DNA of 64,000 bases from Acidobacteriota bacterium (GTDB lineage Bacteria > Acidobacteriota > Blastocatellia > Pyrinomonadales > Pyrinomonadaceae). The stretch lies in contig JAOAPY010000056.1 of the NCBI GenBank assembly GCA_025463135.1, positions 1 through 64,000 of the forward strand, written 5' to 3'. Both the position numbers and the translations under genes were made by a program. The notes under the pieces were generated by a model that searched no databases, was not told the origin of the DNA, and saw only the letters and a program-made list of their open reading frames with translations. Shown here in pieces: positions 9,901 to 16,265 of this stretch (position 1 is its first letter; every line of letters starts with the position of its first letter).

Positions 9901-10236
9901 GTTCGACACCGGCAACTCAATCATCTGATTGTCATTACTCTTATGCAGCACTCGCCAATGACGTTCGATGGGTAAGGAAAGCGTGTAGCCGGCCTCACCC
10001 CGACCACCGATGCGCAACAATGGCAAGTGAAAACTCAGGTTGCCATTGTAGGCGTTCACACTTTCAAAACCGCTCAACGCGTAAGAACCCGCGGGAGCTC
10101 CGGGCGACAGAGCCAACGGCGTGGAGCCATCGGTTACGCTTGTTTGGGCCGCCGCAGATCCGGCTGCGGAAGTAATAGCCAGGGAAATGACGGAAGCCAG
10201 AAAGAGATGACGCAGAATCGAAGGGCTGTTGGTCAC
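3985..10236 (-). CDS. Secreted RHS/YD-repeat protein with two discoidin-like domains (2083 aa)
   Basis: The start is GTG at 10236 after CTAGGAGAACTCCC; the longer frame from ATG 10278 lacks a site and would bury the signal peptide (LFLASVISLAITS, then AAAQ). Residues ~60-1400 contain many YD-type repeats (YDALGR, YDALNRP, YDGLGR). Two tandem ~158-residue F5/8 type C (discoidin-like) domains follow (~1413-1571 and ~1580-1737), then the RHS-associated core (SETGLDYFLARYYSSTQGRF) closed by HFVDPNGL near 1874. The last ~210 residues are unlike the rest and are a variable tail that may be a toxin or effector. YD repeats form a large beta-shell that encloses the C-terminal part. Sec export and surface or extracellular function are inferred. 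A small membrane protein precedes it and an exported protein follows, probably one operon. Confidence 0.9.
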   Translation of the reverse strand: MTNSPSILRHLFLASVISLAITSAAGSAAAQTSVTDGSTPLALSPGAPAGSYALSGFESVNAYNGNLSFHLPLLRIGGRGEAGYTLSLPIERHWRVLHKSNDNQMIELPVSNLWMASGPRYGAGRLEGRTITDGACTPHYGIRILTRLTFTAPDGTEFELRDQLTGGQPQNYYCGVGQQYPSRGTVFVTVDGSAASFISDTTIRDDAGATNPSGYLSMRDGMRYRIDAGNVTWLRDRNGNKVVFTPGFGSMTVTDSLNRQVVIQYADYQTTFFDQINFNGFGGAPRSIRVNYAPLHTALRTDRPGDPSTIQTAAALFPQLTGSNSTLVDSYVVSSVVLPDEIQQFQFLYNVYGELARVTLPTGGAFEYDFGSGATMADVSGVFWNAFSQPEIFRRVLRRRTYLDSGSTLESLTTYGRPDVDLAGYMEINHYKNDQTTLIARERHYFHGLPGNSFSQGPLDYPAWRDGHEYQTEYYDADGQTLLKKTAQTWDQRGLYWWTGNPDNAPPNNPFVKETITTLADSGQVSKTTHVNPQTGQTMIDQFNNVTDAWVYDYGPGSPGNLLNHTHTDYLTINNGVDYTIRNSISSPHLLSLPTRQSTYDANEIERARTSFEYDNYGSADNFHATLKDWPALTGFAIFGLDSSFSSSYPARGNVTATSRYLLANNQVTGSITGYAQYDLAGNVVKTIDPRSSPGNIIASTISYVDCFGAPDTEARTNSVPDRLASVNQRSFALPTVITNALGQSIYTQFDYYLGRPVNVEDANGTVFSGYYNDALDRPSRILRASNRDATLQSQSRFTYDDAGHSVTTTSDLYSFGDHTLKNQVSYDGLGRTVETRQFESGDNYIAMRRLYDALDRVYQSSNPFRPWKNESPVWTTSGFDGLNRVVSQTTADGATASTSYNGNTVTVTDQIGKKKKSVSDALGRLTQVYEDPNGVNWLTSYAYDALGDLITVTQGGQMRTFVYDSLSRLTSSNNPENGTITNTFDNGGNLRTRTDARGVITTLDYDALNRPTSKTYQNAPGGGARVSYFYDSQSLPSGAPSNFLRGSSTGRLVAVTYGNNASAGDYYGYDALGRSVVKVQQTGDTNYESSAAYLVSGRVGTLTYPSGRTLTFNYDQAGRLGDKDVQNPAMAGNLGDGVTRNYSSGIAYSSWNSLAQEKFGTDTPVYNKLFYNSRGQLAEIRESTSPNNTSWNRGAIINNYSNLCWGMCAGQSMSDNNGNLKRQDTYIPNNDQVTSYATWADAFSYDDLNRLTQVHEYTGNTNFDWQQEYVYDRWGNRTIQQNNTWGAGIPKPDLSVNPANNRLNAPPGFVMSYDAAGNLTNDNYSGQGQRTYDGESRMTQAWANNQWQTYGYDGNGARVRRNINNVETWQVYGISGELLAEYAANDSPTAPQKEYGYRSGQLLITAAGSTRTNVALAANGAVASASSAQDAGRGAAAAINGDRKGIHWGTDATTGSGWNNGTTALPAWLQVDFNGSKTINEIDLYAPQDNYTNPTEPTTAMTFSLYGLSGFDLQYWNGSAWVTIPGCSVSGNNKIWRQFSFAAITTNKIRVLTNASPDSYSRLTEIEAWSAAAPVPVRSNMALAVNGAVATASSQQDAGRGPAAAINGDRKGLHWGTDAATGSGWNNGVTALPAWLQVDFSGSKTIDEIDLFAPQDNYTSPIEPTTAMTFSLYGLSGFDLQYWNGSAWVTIPGCSVSGNNKVWRQFSFAAITTSKIRVLTSASPDSYSRMTEIEAWGTTGSSSPAQSDIEWLVTDQLGTPRMVFDKTGSLSNTKRHDYLPFGEDLPAGVGQRNSLQGFGMADGVRQKFTQKERDSETGLDYFLARYYSSTQGRFTSVDPLLASGRPANPQSWNRYAYVLNNPLHFVDPNGLVETSDPQNGDQAQAPKTIKPPQELIAAILEDLTQVIMMNSGQDIGTGVMQLDQQISDQVIGAITDAYTRGIETGTQTAASSGIAIPSQLGTQSSVGGSATVGTTAGLPNGSASVNLGRTAQKTFEPASGQAVRTDIANREANGQTVERVTGTLQDVQVTVNTRSGTTTAVAEASFWRERLTKFVDQMYSAGIEQGKRNVAPPHVVPKKPLF
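5027..5998 (-). repeat. Tandem duplication encoding two discoidin-like domains
   Basis: Within the RHS gene, ~5524-5998 and ~5027-5497 are direct copies of about 475 bp, still very similar at DNA level (long shared runs, scattered substitutions). Each encodes an AANGAVA-like start, INGDRKG, WLQVDF, LYGLSGFDLQYWNGSAW and a TEIEAW end. The duplication is recent enough that the copies could recombine. Confidence 0.9.
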
Positions 10237-10304
10237 GGGAGTTCTCCTAGTCAAAGCAACCAAACAGCGAGCCAGCAAACACCGAGGACAGAGTCAATCG
10301 AACT

Positions 10305-10739
10305 TCACTTGAGATTGATCTTGCAGTACCAATTGGAATGAGTGGCCTCTCTGAGAATGTAGGTGCCCGATGGGAGATCGACCGTGTCGCTCCAATGACG
10401 TTTGTTTTCAGCGAGAAGAATGCTACGGATCGCTTTGCCCTCACGTTCGAGGACCAGAGTGGCAACGGGCAGGTGGCTGTAGTTACTAATGAGAAGCAGG
10501 AATGGTCCGGCGGAGCGGCTGATCTCTCGTGGCTCAAAGCCGGTCCAATTAAGGACAATCACTTCACCCTCAATTCGCTGTTTCGGTGCCTCCGCGTTAC
10601 TTTGCGATAACGCTTTGGCACGAAGAGTCCAGCCTGGTCTGGCCCGCACCAGGAAGCCGAGGGCCAGTAAGAACAGTCCCAGGATTATGTAGCCGGACGC
10701 GCGCCTTTTCCTGTCGACGTGAAACAGACCAGCGAACAT
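10305..10739 (-). CDS. Small membrane-anchored protein upstream of RHS gene
   Basis: A 144-residue protein. ATG at 10739 follows AAAAAAGGAGATACGA, so I prefer it to the longer frame from 10835. One N-terminal transmembrane segment (GYIILGLFLLALGFLV) is followed by a ~95-residue beta-rich domain (GEVIVLNWTGFEPREI, AGPFLLLISNYS, DLPSGTYILREATHSNWY). That pattern recalls cupredoxin-like or other Greek-key folds, but typical copper ligands are not evident. It lies 68 bp upstream of the RHS gene in the same direction and is probably co-transcribed, so a role in export or assembly of the RHS protein is possible. No family is assigned. Confidence 0.6.
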   Translation of the reverse strand: MFAGLFHVDRKRRASGYIILGLFLLALGFLVRARPGWTLRAKALSQSNAEAPKQRIEGEVIVLNWTGFEPREISRSAGPFLLLISNYSHLPVATLVLEREGKAIRSILLAENKRHWSDTVDLPSGTYILREATHSNWYCKINLK

Positions 10740-11383
10740 TCGTATCTCCTTTTTTCTAAAGACATAAGGTGACCCTTGATCAGCATCTGGACTTTCCTCG
10801 TGCTGAATGACTTGCGGTACTTTTGCAGCGGTCAACAGACCAGTGCGAAAATTCGGTGGTGGATTGTCAGGTGGCTAGTGGGGCTTCGAACTTTCCGGGT
10901 GGTTCCGTAACTCGATAATGAGTCAAGTAAGATTGGCTCATGTGATTTCCGATCCAGCTCCTTATAACCTCGCACTACGGTTAACAAAGGAGCCGCATGA
11001 AATTAACAGAGTCAGAGGACCGGCACAGGGAGAGGCCTGTACCGGCCCTGATGCGCCACGTAATGCTCAGTTGCGTGGCGGCTTCGCGGCACGTTCGTTC
11101 CCACCATAAACGATCGTGCCAGCGCAAGAGATGCACGGCTCGCTAACAGTGCATCTCAAGTCGTTTGTTGCAAAGATCCGATCTCGATTAAGAAAAAATA
11201 CCTGGCCCAACATGATGGTTTTATCTTGCTCCGACCACCGGCTGGCGAAAATGTCCGAGGTGCTTCATAGACACTCAGTGCCGCAAAAGTCGGAAATCAT
11301 CGACAGCCTTGCCAGGGCTCGCTGGTTCCCTCTGATCTCGATCAAGTCAAACTTTAGTCCGCCATAAAGCGGCGCTTTGCTAG
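10740..11383. other. 644-bp intergenic region
   Basis: No credible gene is seen; two short plus-strand frames (10918-11109, 11116-11367) have no ribosome-binding site or recognisable content. It should hold the promoter of the minus-strand 10739-3355 operon. One small inverted repeat, CGCCACG/CGTGGCG at 11054-11080, is of unknown role. Confidence 0.5.
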
Positions 11384-13285
11384 TTATTTAGCCGACTGCA
11401 GCAGTTTAGTGACTGTTTCACCTACTACCGCAATGTCTTCCGGCTTGCGCAAAAACGCATTCGCTCCGGCCCTGCTCGCCGTCTGGTCGTCGAGCGTGTC
11501 GGATAGAATGATGATTGGTGTTCTCTGGTGGTGGGCCAGGCTGCGGGCGTGCTGAAGAAGCTGCAAACCGCTGACGCCTGGTAATTCGTTATCAAGGAGC
11601 AACAGATTGTAATGGGCATTGCTGGAAATGAGTTCCAGCGCCTGGGTACCGTCCGCGCAAATTTCAACCTCGCAGCCATCCAACTCGAGTCTTTCCTGCA
11701 CCATTCGCGCTATTGTCTGATTGTCTTCGACGTGCAGAATTCTGACTTTAGTTTTGCCCCGGTGCTTAGAGCTTGGATGGAATCCATTGGAAGCTTTGGA
11801 GCGAATGATGCTGCGCCGGCGCGGGACGATGGGAGTACTTCGCTGACGAAGAACTTCGTGACGGCCATTGAGCAGAGCGAGCAGACTCTGATGGTGATTG
11901 AAGCCCAGCAGCCGCGCGGCGCGCGAGACTATGCCGCCCGTGTCTTCAAGCGCCAGCCGGATGAAGTGAGCTTCGTAATCGAGGATTGATTGTTTGAATG
12001 AAAAGGTGTTCCAGTCCACAGTTGCGGGAAAACGGGGAGAAGCATGCACCAGGGAAAGGACGCGACCGGCACACGCGGCCAGGCGCTTCAGGGTCGAGAG
12101 GTCCTGGGTGTTCGCGAGCAGCTCGCGCGCCCGATCCACCAGGGCTTTTAGATCGTCGTTAGAGAGAGAACTCCCTAATTCTTCGATCAAGACCATTGCC
12201 GCATTGCCCGCACTCTCAAGGTCGCCGGCCCGTTCGGCTACCCCCAGGGCTCGTCCCAGAGTCACCCGAGCCTGCTCAGGATGTTTAAGCCGTGCGAGCG
12301 CGATGCCCTGGGTCGTGAGCGCTTCTGCGAATAGTGATTGTTCATCTCCCTGCTCAAGCGTTCGCACCGCAGTGCGAGCGGTCTTCTCCGCTTCCACCAC
12401 ACGCCCCTCGGCAAGGAGGACCCGCGCGCGCGTTTCGTCCACCTGGGCGAGATGGACATCATCCTTGAGTTGTGTGAAAAGCATCTGAGCTCGATCTAGA
12501 TGCTCGTGCGCTTCGGGAAATTTCCCAATCGTTCCAAAGAGAAAACCTAGGTTATTTTCTACACAAGCTTGGTGACGCCATAGCTCCGCCTCTTGGAAGT
12601 AGAAGCCTGCGGCCGCAAACTCGATAAGTGCTCGATCGATATAGTCACCGCGATGTTCTGCTGTTCCAAGGTTTTTGAGCAACGTGCCAAACAGGTGATG
12701 GAATTTCCCTTTTAGACTTGCGTTGCGACTCATTTCAAGAACAGGCACTGCTTCTATGTAAATACGTAATGCATCATTGAATCTCTTCGCGGAGCCTTCG
12801 ACGATGCCTCTTCTCAGCATGGCGACGGCTTTTAGATCACTATCAGATTTATCAAGCTTCTTCAGCGCCTCATCTAACATTACCCTAGCTTCCTCGAAAG
12901 AGCCTTCACGCCAATAACAGTAAGCCAATTCGATTTCGGCTGCCGCTATTCCCTCGAGGTCATTCAACGAGGTAAAGGACTTCATGCTTTCGGTTATGAG
13001 GTCTTTCGCTGTCTCTTGTGCACCCTCAATCTGCTTGGTGCTGCCGATCCACCCAGTGAGTACACCGACCCTTAGCAAGACTGCAGCCGCAGTTGCATCA
13101 TCGAGTCCAACCAACGCGGGTCGATCTCCCAGTCTTTGCCAGAACTCACCGATGGCTTCACGGGCGGCTTCATAGTTGCCCGCCTCTTCCAATTCTTTGG
13201 CCAGCTGACAGCGAAGGCTGGCTCGGTCGTTCTGTGTGAGCTTAGGATCAGCTAATTGGTGAAGCAGGTCTTTTACTAATCTCAT
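11384..13285 (-). CDS. TPR repeat regulator with Fis-type HTH and receiver domain (633 aa)
   Basis: ATG at 13285 (preceded by GGGAACTCTCAC) mirrors the start of the paralogue at 1389; the frame is open back to 13315. Residues ~1-430 are TPR-like helical repeats (ENNLGFLFG, AEALTTQGIALARLKHPEQA). Residues ~433-479 form a Fis-like helix-turn-helix (SRAARLLGFNHHQSLLALL), followed by a basic linker (PRRRSIIRSK). Residues ~511-633 are a CheY-like receiver with acidic residues VEDN, phospho-acceptor Asp565 (LLLLDNELPG), Ser in ILSD, and Lys614 (LRKPED). The predicted role is a DNA-binding regulator combining TPR ligand sensing with phosphorylation. It is divergent from the peptide gene at 13461. 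The hybrid kinase at 14211 is a plausible phosphodonor (inference). Confidence 0.88.
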   Translation of the reverse strand: MRLVKDLLHQLADPKLTQNDRASLRCQLAKELEEAGNYEAAREAIGEFWQRLGDRPALVGLDDATAAAVLLRVGVLTGWIGSTKQIEGAQETAKDLITESMKSFTSLNDLEGIAAAEIELAYCYWREGSFEEARVMLDEALKKLDKSDSDLKAVAMLRRGIVEGSAKRFNDALRIYIEAVPVLEMSRNASLKGKFHHLFGTLLKNLGTAEHRGDYIDRALIEFAAAGFYFQEAELWRHQACVENNLGFLFGTIGKFPEAHEHLDRAQMLFTQLKDDVHLAQVDETRARVLLAEGRVVEAEKTARTAVRTLEQGDEQSLFAEALTTQGIALARLKHPEQARVTLGRALGVAERAGDLESAGNAAMVLIEELGSSLSNDDLKALVDRARELLANTQDLSTLKRLAACAGRVLSLVHASPRFPATVDWNTFSFKQSILDYEAHFIRLALEDTGGIVSRAARLLGFNHHQSLLALLNGRHEVLRQRSTPIVPRRRSIIRSKASNGFHPSSKHRGKTKVRILHVEDNQTIARMVQERLELDGCEVEICADGTQALELISSNAHYNLLLLDNELPGVSGLQLLQHARSLAHHQRTPIIILSDTLDDQTASRAGANAFLRKPEDIAVVGETVTKLLQSAK

Positions 13286-13697
13286 GTGAGAGTTCCCTTT
13301 ACGATATCTTCGCAAAATTTTTGCATCAGGTTCAGCTGAGGCGGAAATCAGGTCCCGAGTGTTAACATGAAATCCTCAAATCGATCCGTTAGAGGCCGAA
13401 ATTGCACTTTGGTCTCGTAACCGAGGCAAACCAACAATTTAATTCCTTCAGGAGACAAGCATGAAAAAAGTCCAGCTTTTTGGCGCAACTCTTGTTTTGG
13501 GCCTTACTCTTGCAACTTCCGCTTTCGCCGGCGACATCTATATTGGTAAAACGCCGCCTCTTCCTCCTGACTCGCCCGCAGCTCCAGCCTCAGCGACTAC
13601 TGCCATTGCAGGCGATATTTGGATTCCCGGGGCGCCAGCTGATTCAGTCGTGCTGGAAGCCATGAATCTTTTGCAAAGCTTCTTTACAGTGTTCTAA
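11897..13697. repeat. Second copy of the TPR-regulator/peptide cassette
   Basis: This segment is a diverged direct copy of 1-1791: minus-strand TPR gene, short divergent spacer, plus-strand peptide gene and a post-stop hairpin in the same order. DNA identity by eye is highest across roughly 12030-12560 (copy 1: ~140-660) and lower over the regulator N-terminus and the spacer. The copies flank the RHS locus in direct orientation. Confidence 0.8.
13461..13697 (+). CDS. Small secreted peptide precursor, copy 3 (78 aa)
   Basis: ATG at 13461 follows TCAGGAGACAAGC, almost the same leader as copy 1. It has a signal peptide (VQLFGATLVLGLTLATSAFA), then GDIYIGKTPPLPP, an Ala/Pro-rich linker, GDIWIPG, and a C-terminal amphipathic tail VLEAMNLLQSFFTVF. 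Compared with copy 1, the IGKTPP block and LLQ tail are kept, while the tail is changed at exactly the hydrophobic positions (NLLSAF against SFFTVF). It is divergent from the TPR-HTH-receiver gene (13285), and the histidine kinase gene follows about 510 bp downstream. No known family is recognised. A peptide signal with copy-specific tail is inferred. Confidence 0.75.
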   Translation: MKKVQLFGATLVLGLTLATSAFAGDIYIGKTPPLPPDSPAAPASATTAIAGDIWIPGAPADSVVLEAMNLLQSFFTVF

Positions 13698-13733
13698 GAG
13701 TCTTTACCTATCAGATCAGTTTGAGTTGCCCCT

Positions 13734-13758
13734 CCGCCAACGCACTAGGCTCTGGCGG
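13734..13758 (+). terminator. Hairpin after peptide copy 3
   Basis: CCGCCA (13734-13739) pairs with TGGCGG (13753-13758) 36 nt after the peptide stop, the same place as the hairpin at 1830-1856 after copy 1. There is no T-run. Confidence 0.35.
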
Positions 13759-14210
13759 TTCGGTATCGCTGTGTCTGGCGAGGCGCGCCAGGAGCTAGCG
13801 ATACTGAGGTGAAAGAAATTCGAGGCGCCGTGAGAGTAAACCCCTTGTTCATAATAAATCAATAGATTTCTTCGACTTCCATAATCGAATTTAAAGGAGT
13901 TGCGTCCGCATGCAACCGCGCTTGCCAAGAATCTTTCTAATTATCTCTGGTAACTGCCTGAGGCCACGGTTCTTGTGTTGGGAGGATGCCTAAATCACAG
14001 GCGACAATCGCGAATCCGGCGCGCATTCTCGTCGGTACAACTCGTTCCCGAAGCTCGTAGTAGTCGCACCATAAGATTAACGGTCTTGACATAACATTCC
14101 CCATAGCTTTCAATCGTTTCTGTACCGTTGAGCCACAGGTCCCAAAGTTGGCGGGCTCACCGACAGCCTTTTAACCCCAGCCCTAAACACCTCGTCCTGG
14201 AACGCAAAGC
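13759..14210. other. Intergenic region before the two-component operon
   Basis: No gene is seen. TTGACA at 14086-14091 could be a -35 box for the kinase gene, but no convincing -10 lies 16-18 nt further. No clear sigma54 (GG-N10-GC) promoter was spotted. Confidence 0.4.
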
Positions 14211-16265
14211 ATGTCCGCTTCTCCCGAAACTCCCAACAACGCGACCCTGCTGATTGTTGACGATGACGCGCTCGTGCGTACGAATCTGCGGCGCGTGTTC
14301 GAGGATGCGGGTTATCGAGCCCTGGCCGTGGCCGACGCGCCGTCGGCGCTACGCGTATTGCACAAAGAGCAATGCGACCTGGTCGTGCTCGATCTGGAAA
14401 TGCCGGGCGTAGACGGCTTTGCCTTATGCCGATTGCTGCGGGCGCAGATCGCGACCAGTAAGTTGCCTGTGATCGCGTTTTCCGCCAGCGACGACGAGAA
14501 TCGAAAGGTCGCAGCGTTCGCTGCCGGCGCCGATGACTACATCACCAAACCTTCCAGTTCCGGGGAACTCCTGTCGCGTGTCAGTTCGCACTTGCGCGCG
14601 GCCCAACGCGAATGGGCGCTGCTCGGCAGTAATCGTGAACTGCGCTTTTTGGCGGATCTCGGCCGCGGATTGTTGCGTGCGCTGGAGCCGGAACAACTGG
14701 TGCGTCGCGTGGCGGGCGCGACTTATGACGGCACCGGCGCCGTGCTGTGCGCCGCCTATGTCGACCTGAGCGAAGACACAAAGGTGGGCTGCGTCTTTGA
14801 CCGCGAGGGAAGCGCTGAGAATGATTCGCTTTTACATCTCGAGCGTTTGCACGAATGGCTAAGTAAGGCGACCACCACGGCGCCGTTGCTGGTCAGCGAC
14901 GGTCGCGAATTTTTCCTGCGCGACGAGGATCATAAAGTTGAGTACGCGGCGCCGCTCAGGTTTGGCGGGCGCACCAAGGGCGCGCTGGTCGTTGCTTTTG
15001 ATACTCCGGAAAGTTGTGGCGAGACAGAGTGCCGGCTGGTTGAGGCTGCCGCGCAACAGGCGGCACTCGCGGCGCACATATCATCGCTCTACCTCGAAGC
15101 ACGCGATGCCTCTGCGAGTCTCGCGAAAATAGTTGAAGAGCGCACGGCCGAAGCCGAAGCACAGAGGCGTTTCACCGACGCCATCCTGGACAGTCTGCCG
15201 CTTTCGCTTTATGCCATCGATCGCAATTATGAAATCGCGGCGTGGAACCGCAATCGCGAGCTGGGCGAGCTGGGCATGCCGCGCGAGTCCGTAATGGGTA
15301 GAAATATTTATCAGGTGCTGACGCGCCAAAAGCGTGAAGTTTTGGAAAGGGAATTTGCGCACGTCTTTCAAACCGGTGGCATCCAGCGTATCGAGCAGGA
15401 GACGCTGACCAACGAAAACGAAACACGCCATTGGCTGGTGAGCAAGATTCCCATGTGGGCCGATGGCGGCCGCGACGTCACCCACGTGATTGCGGTTGGC
15501 GAAGACATCACGGCGCGCGTCGAAGCGAATCGAGCCGTAGCGCGTGCTGAGAAACTTGCTGCCGTAGGGCGGTTGGCTTCCGGTGTGGTCCATGAGATTA
15601 ACAATCCGCTGGCCACGATCTCTGCCTGTGCTGAAGCTTTGGAATCGCGTCTGAAGGAAGGAGCGTTCGCCGGATCAGAGGCGCTGGAAGATTTGCGCGA
15701 GTACCTCGGACTGATCCGCAGCGAAGCATTTCGCTGCAAGAGCATCACGACTGGGCTGCTTGATTTTAGTCGCACGCGCGCCTTGCGGCACCGGCCCGTA
15801 AACATCGCGGAAGTTATTGCCTCGGCCGCGCGCCTGGTAGCGCATCAACAGCGAGGCGAATCCATTGAGATACAGCTAAGGACCGAAGACGCCCTGGCGC
15901 TGGTCTCGGGCGACGCGGGCCAGTTGCAACAGGCAGTGATTGCGCTGGCGACGAATGCCATCGATGCGATGCACGAGGGCGGCACTCTGACTATCTCAGC
16001 CAGCAATCACCACGAAGAGGTGCAGATCGAAGTCGCAGACACGGGAGTGGGGATTGCTCCCGAGAACCTGGCCAAGATCTTCGAGCCTTTTTTCACCACG
16101 AAAGAAGTGGGACACGGCACCGGTCTTGGCCTCGCGGTCTGTTATGGTATCTTAACTGAGCACGGCGGGGGTCTTGATGTGCAGTCCAACGTCGGCGTGG
16201 GCACGACATTTACGATTACTCTCCCAGCCATCAATCAAGCGGCGACAACCGAAACGGAGAATTGA
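14211..16265 (+). CDS. Hybrid sensor histidine kinase (REC-GAF-PAS-HisKA-HATPase)
   Basis: A 684-residue soluble kinase with no membrane segments. The receiver domain at ~12-130 has the acidic pocket VDDD, phospho-acceptor Asp61 ([10 protein letters not shown]) and Lys113 (ITKP). A GAF-like region (~145-295), a short coiled coil ([12 protein letters not shown]) and a PAS domain (~320-440) follow. The H-box has His461 in [12 protein letters not shown]; the ATPase part shows ATNAIDAM (N box), [16 protein letters not shown] and GTGLGLAV. It is likely the cytoplasmic input for the NtrC-type activator whose gene overlaps its stop codon. An N-terminal receiver suggests that it is itself controlled by an upstream kinase. 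The signal is unknown. Confidence 0.92.
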   Translation: MSASPETPNNATLLIVDDDALVRTNLRRVFEDAGYRALAVADAPSALRVLHKEQCDLVVLDLEMPGVDGFALCRLLRAQIATSKLPVIAFSASDDENRKVAAFAAGADDYITKPSSSGELLSRVSSHLRAAQREWALLGSNRELRFLADLGRGLLRALEPEQLVRRVAGATYDGTGAVLCAAYVDLSEDTKVGCVFDREGSAENDSLLHLERLHEWLSKATTTAPLLVSDGREFFLRDEDHKVEYAAPLRFGGRTKGALVVAFDTPESCGETECRLVEAAAQQAALAAHISSLYLEARDASASLAKIVEERTAEAEAQRRFTDAILDSLPLSLYAIDRNYEIAAWNRNRELGELGMPRESVMGRNIYQVLTRQKREVLEREFAHVFQTGGIQRIEQETLTNENETRHWLVSKIPMWADGGRDVTHVIAVGEDITARVEANRAVARAEKLAAVGRLASGVVHEINNPLATISACAEALESRLKEGAFAGSEALEDLREYLGLIRSEAFRCKSITTGLLDFSRTRALRHRPVNIAEVIASAARLVAHQQRGESIEIQLRTEDALALVSGDAGQLQQAVIALATNAIDAMHEGGTLTISASNHHEEVQIEVADTGVGIAPENLAKIFEPFFTTKEVGHGTGLGLAVCYGILTEHGGGLDVQSNVGVGTTFTITLPAINQAATTETEN

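Noticed and set aside
10918-11367. Two short plus-strand frames upstream of the RHS operon
   Set aside because: No ribosome-binding site, no recognisable motif, and low-complexity content.
14086-14120. Sigma70 promoter for the two-component operon
   Set aside because: TTGACA is present but no acceptable -10 box lies at the correct spacing, so it is not listed as a feature.
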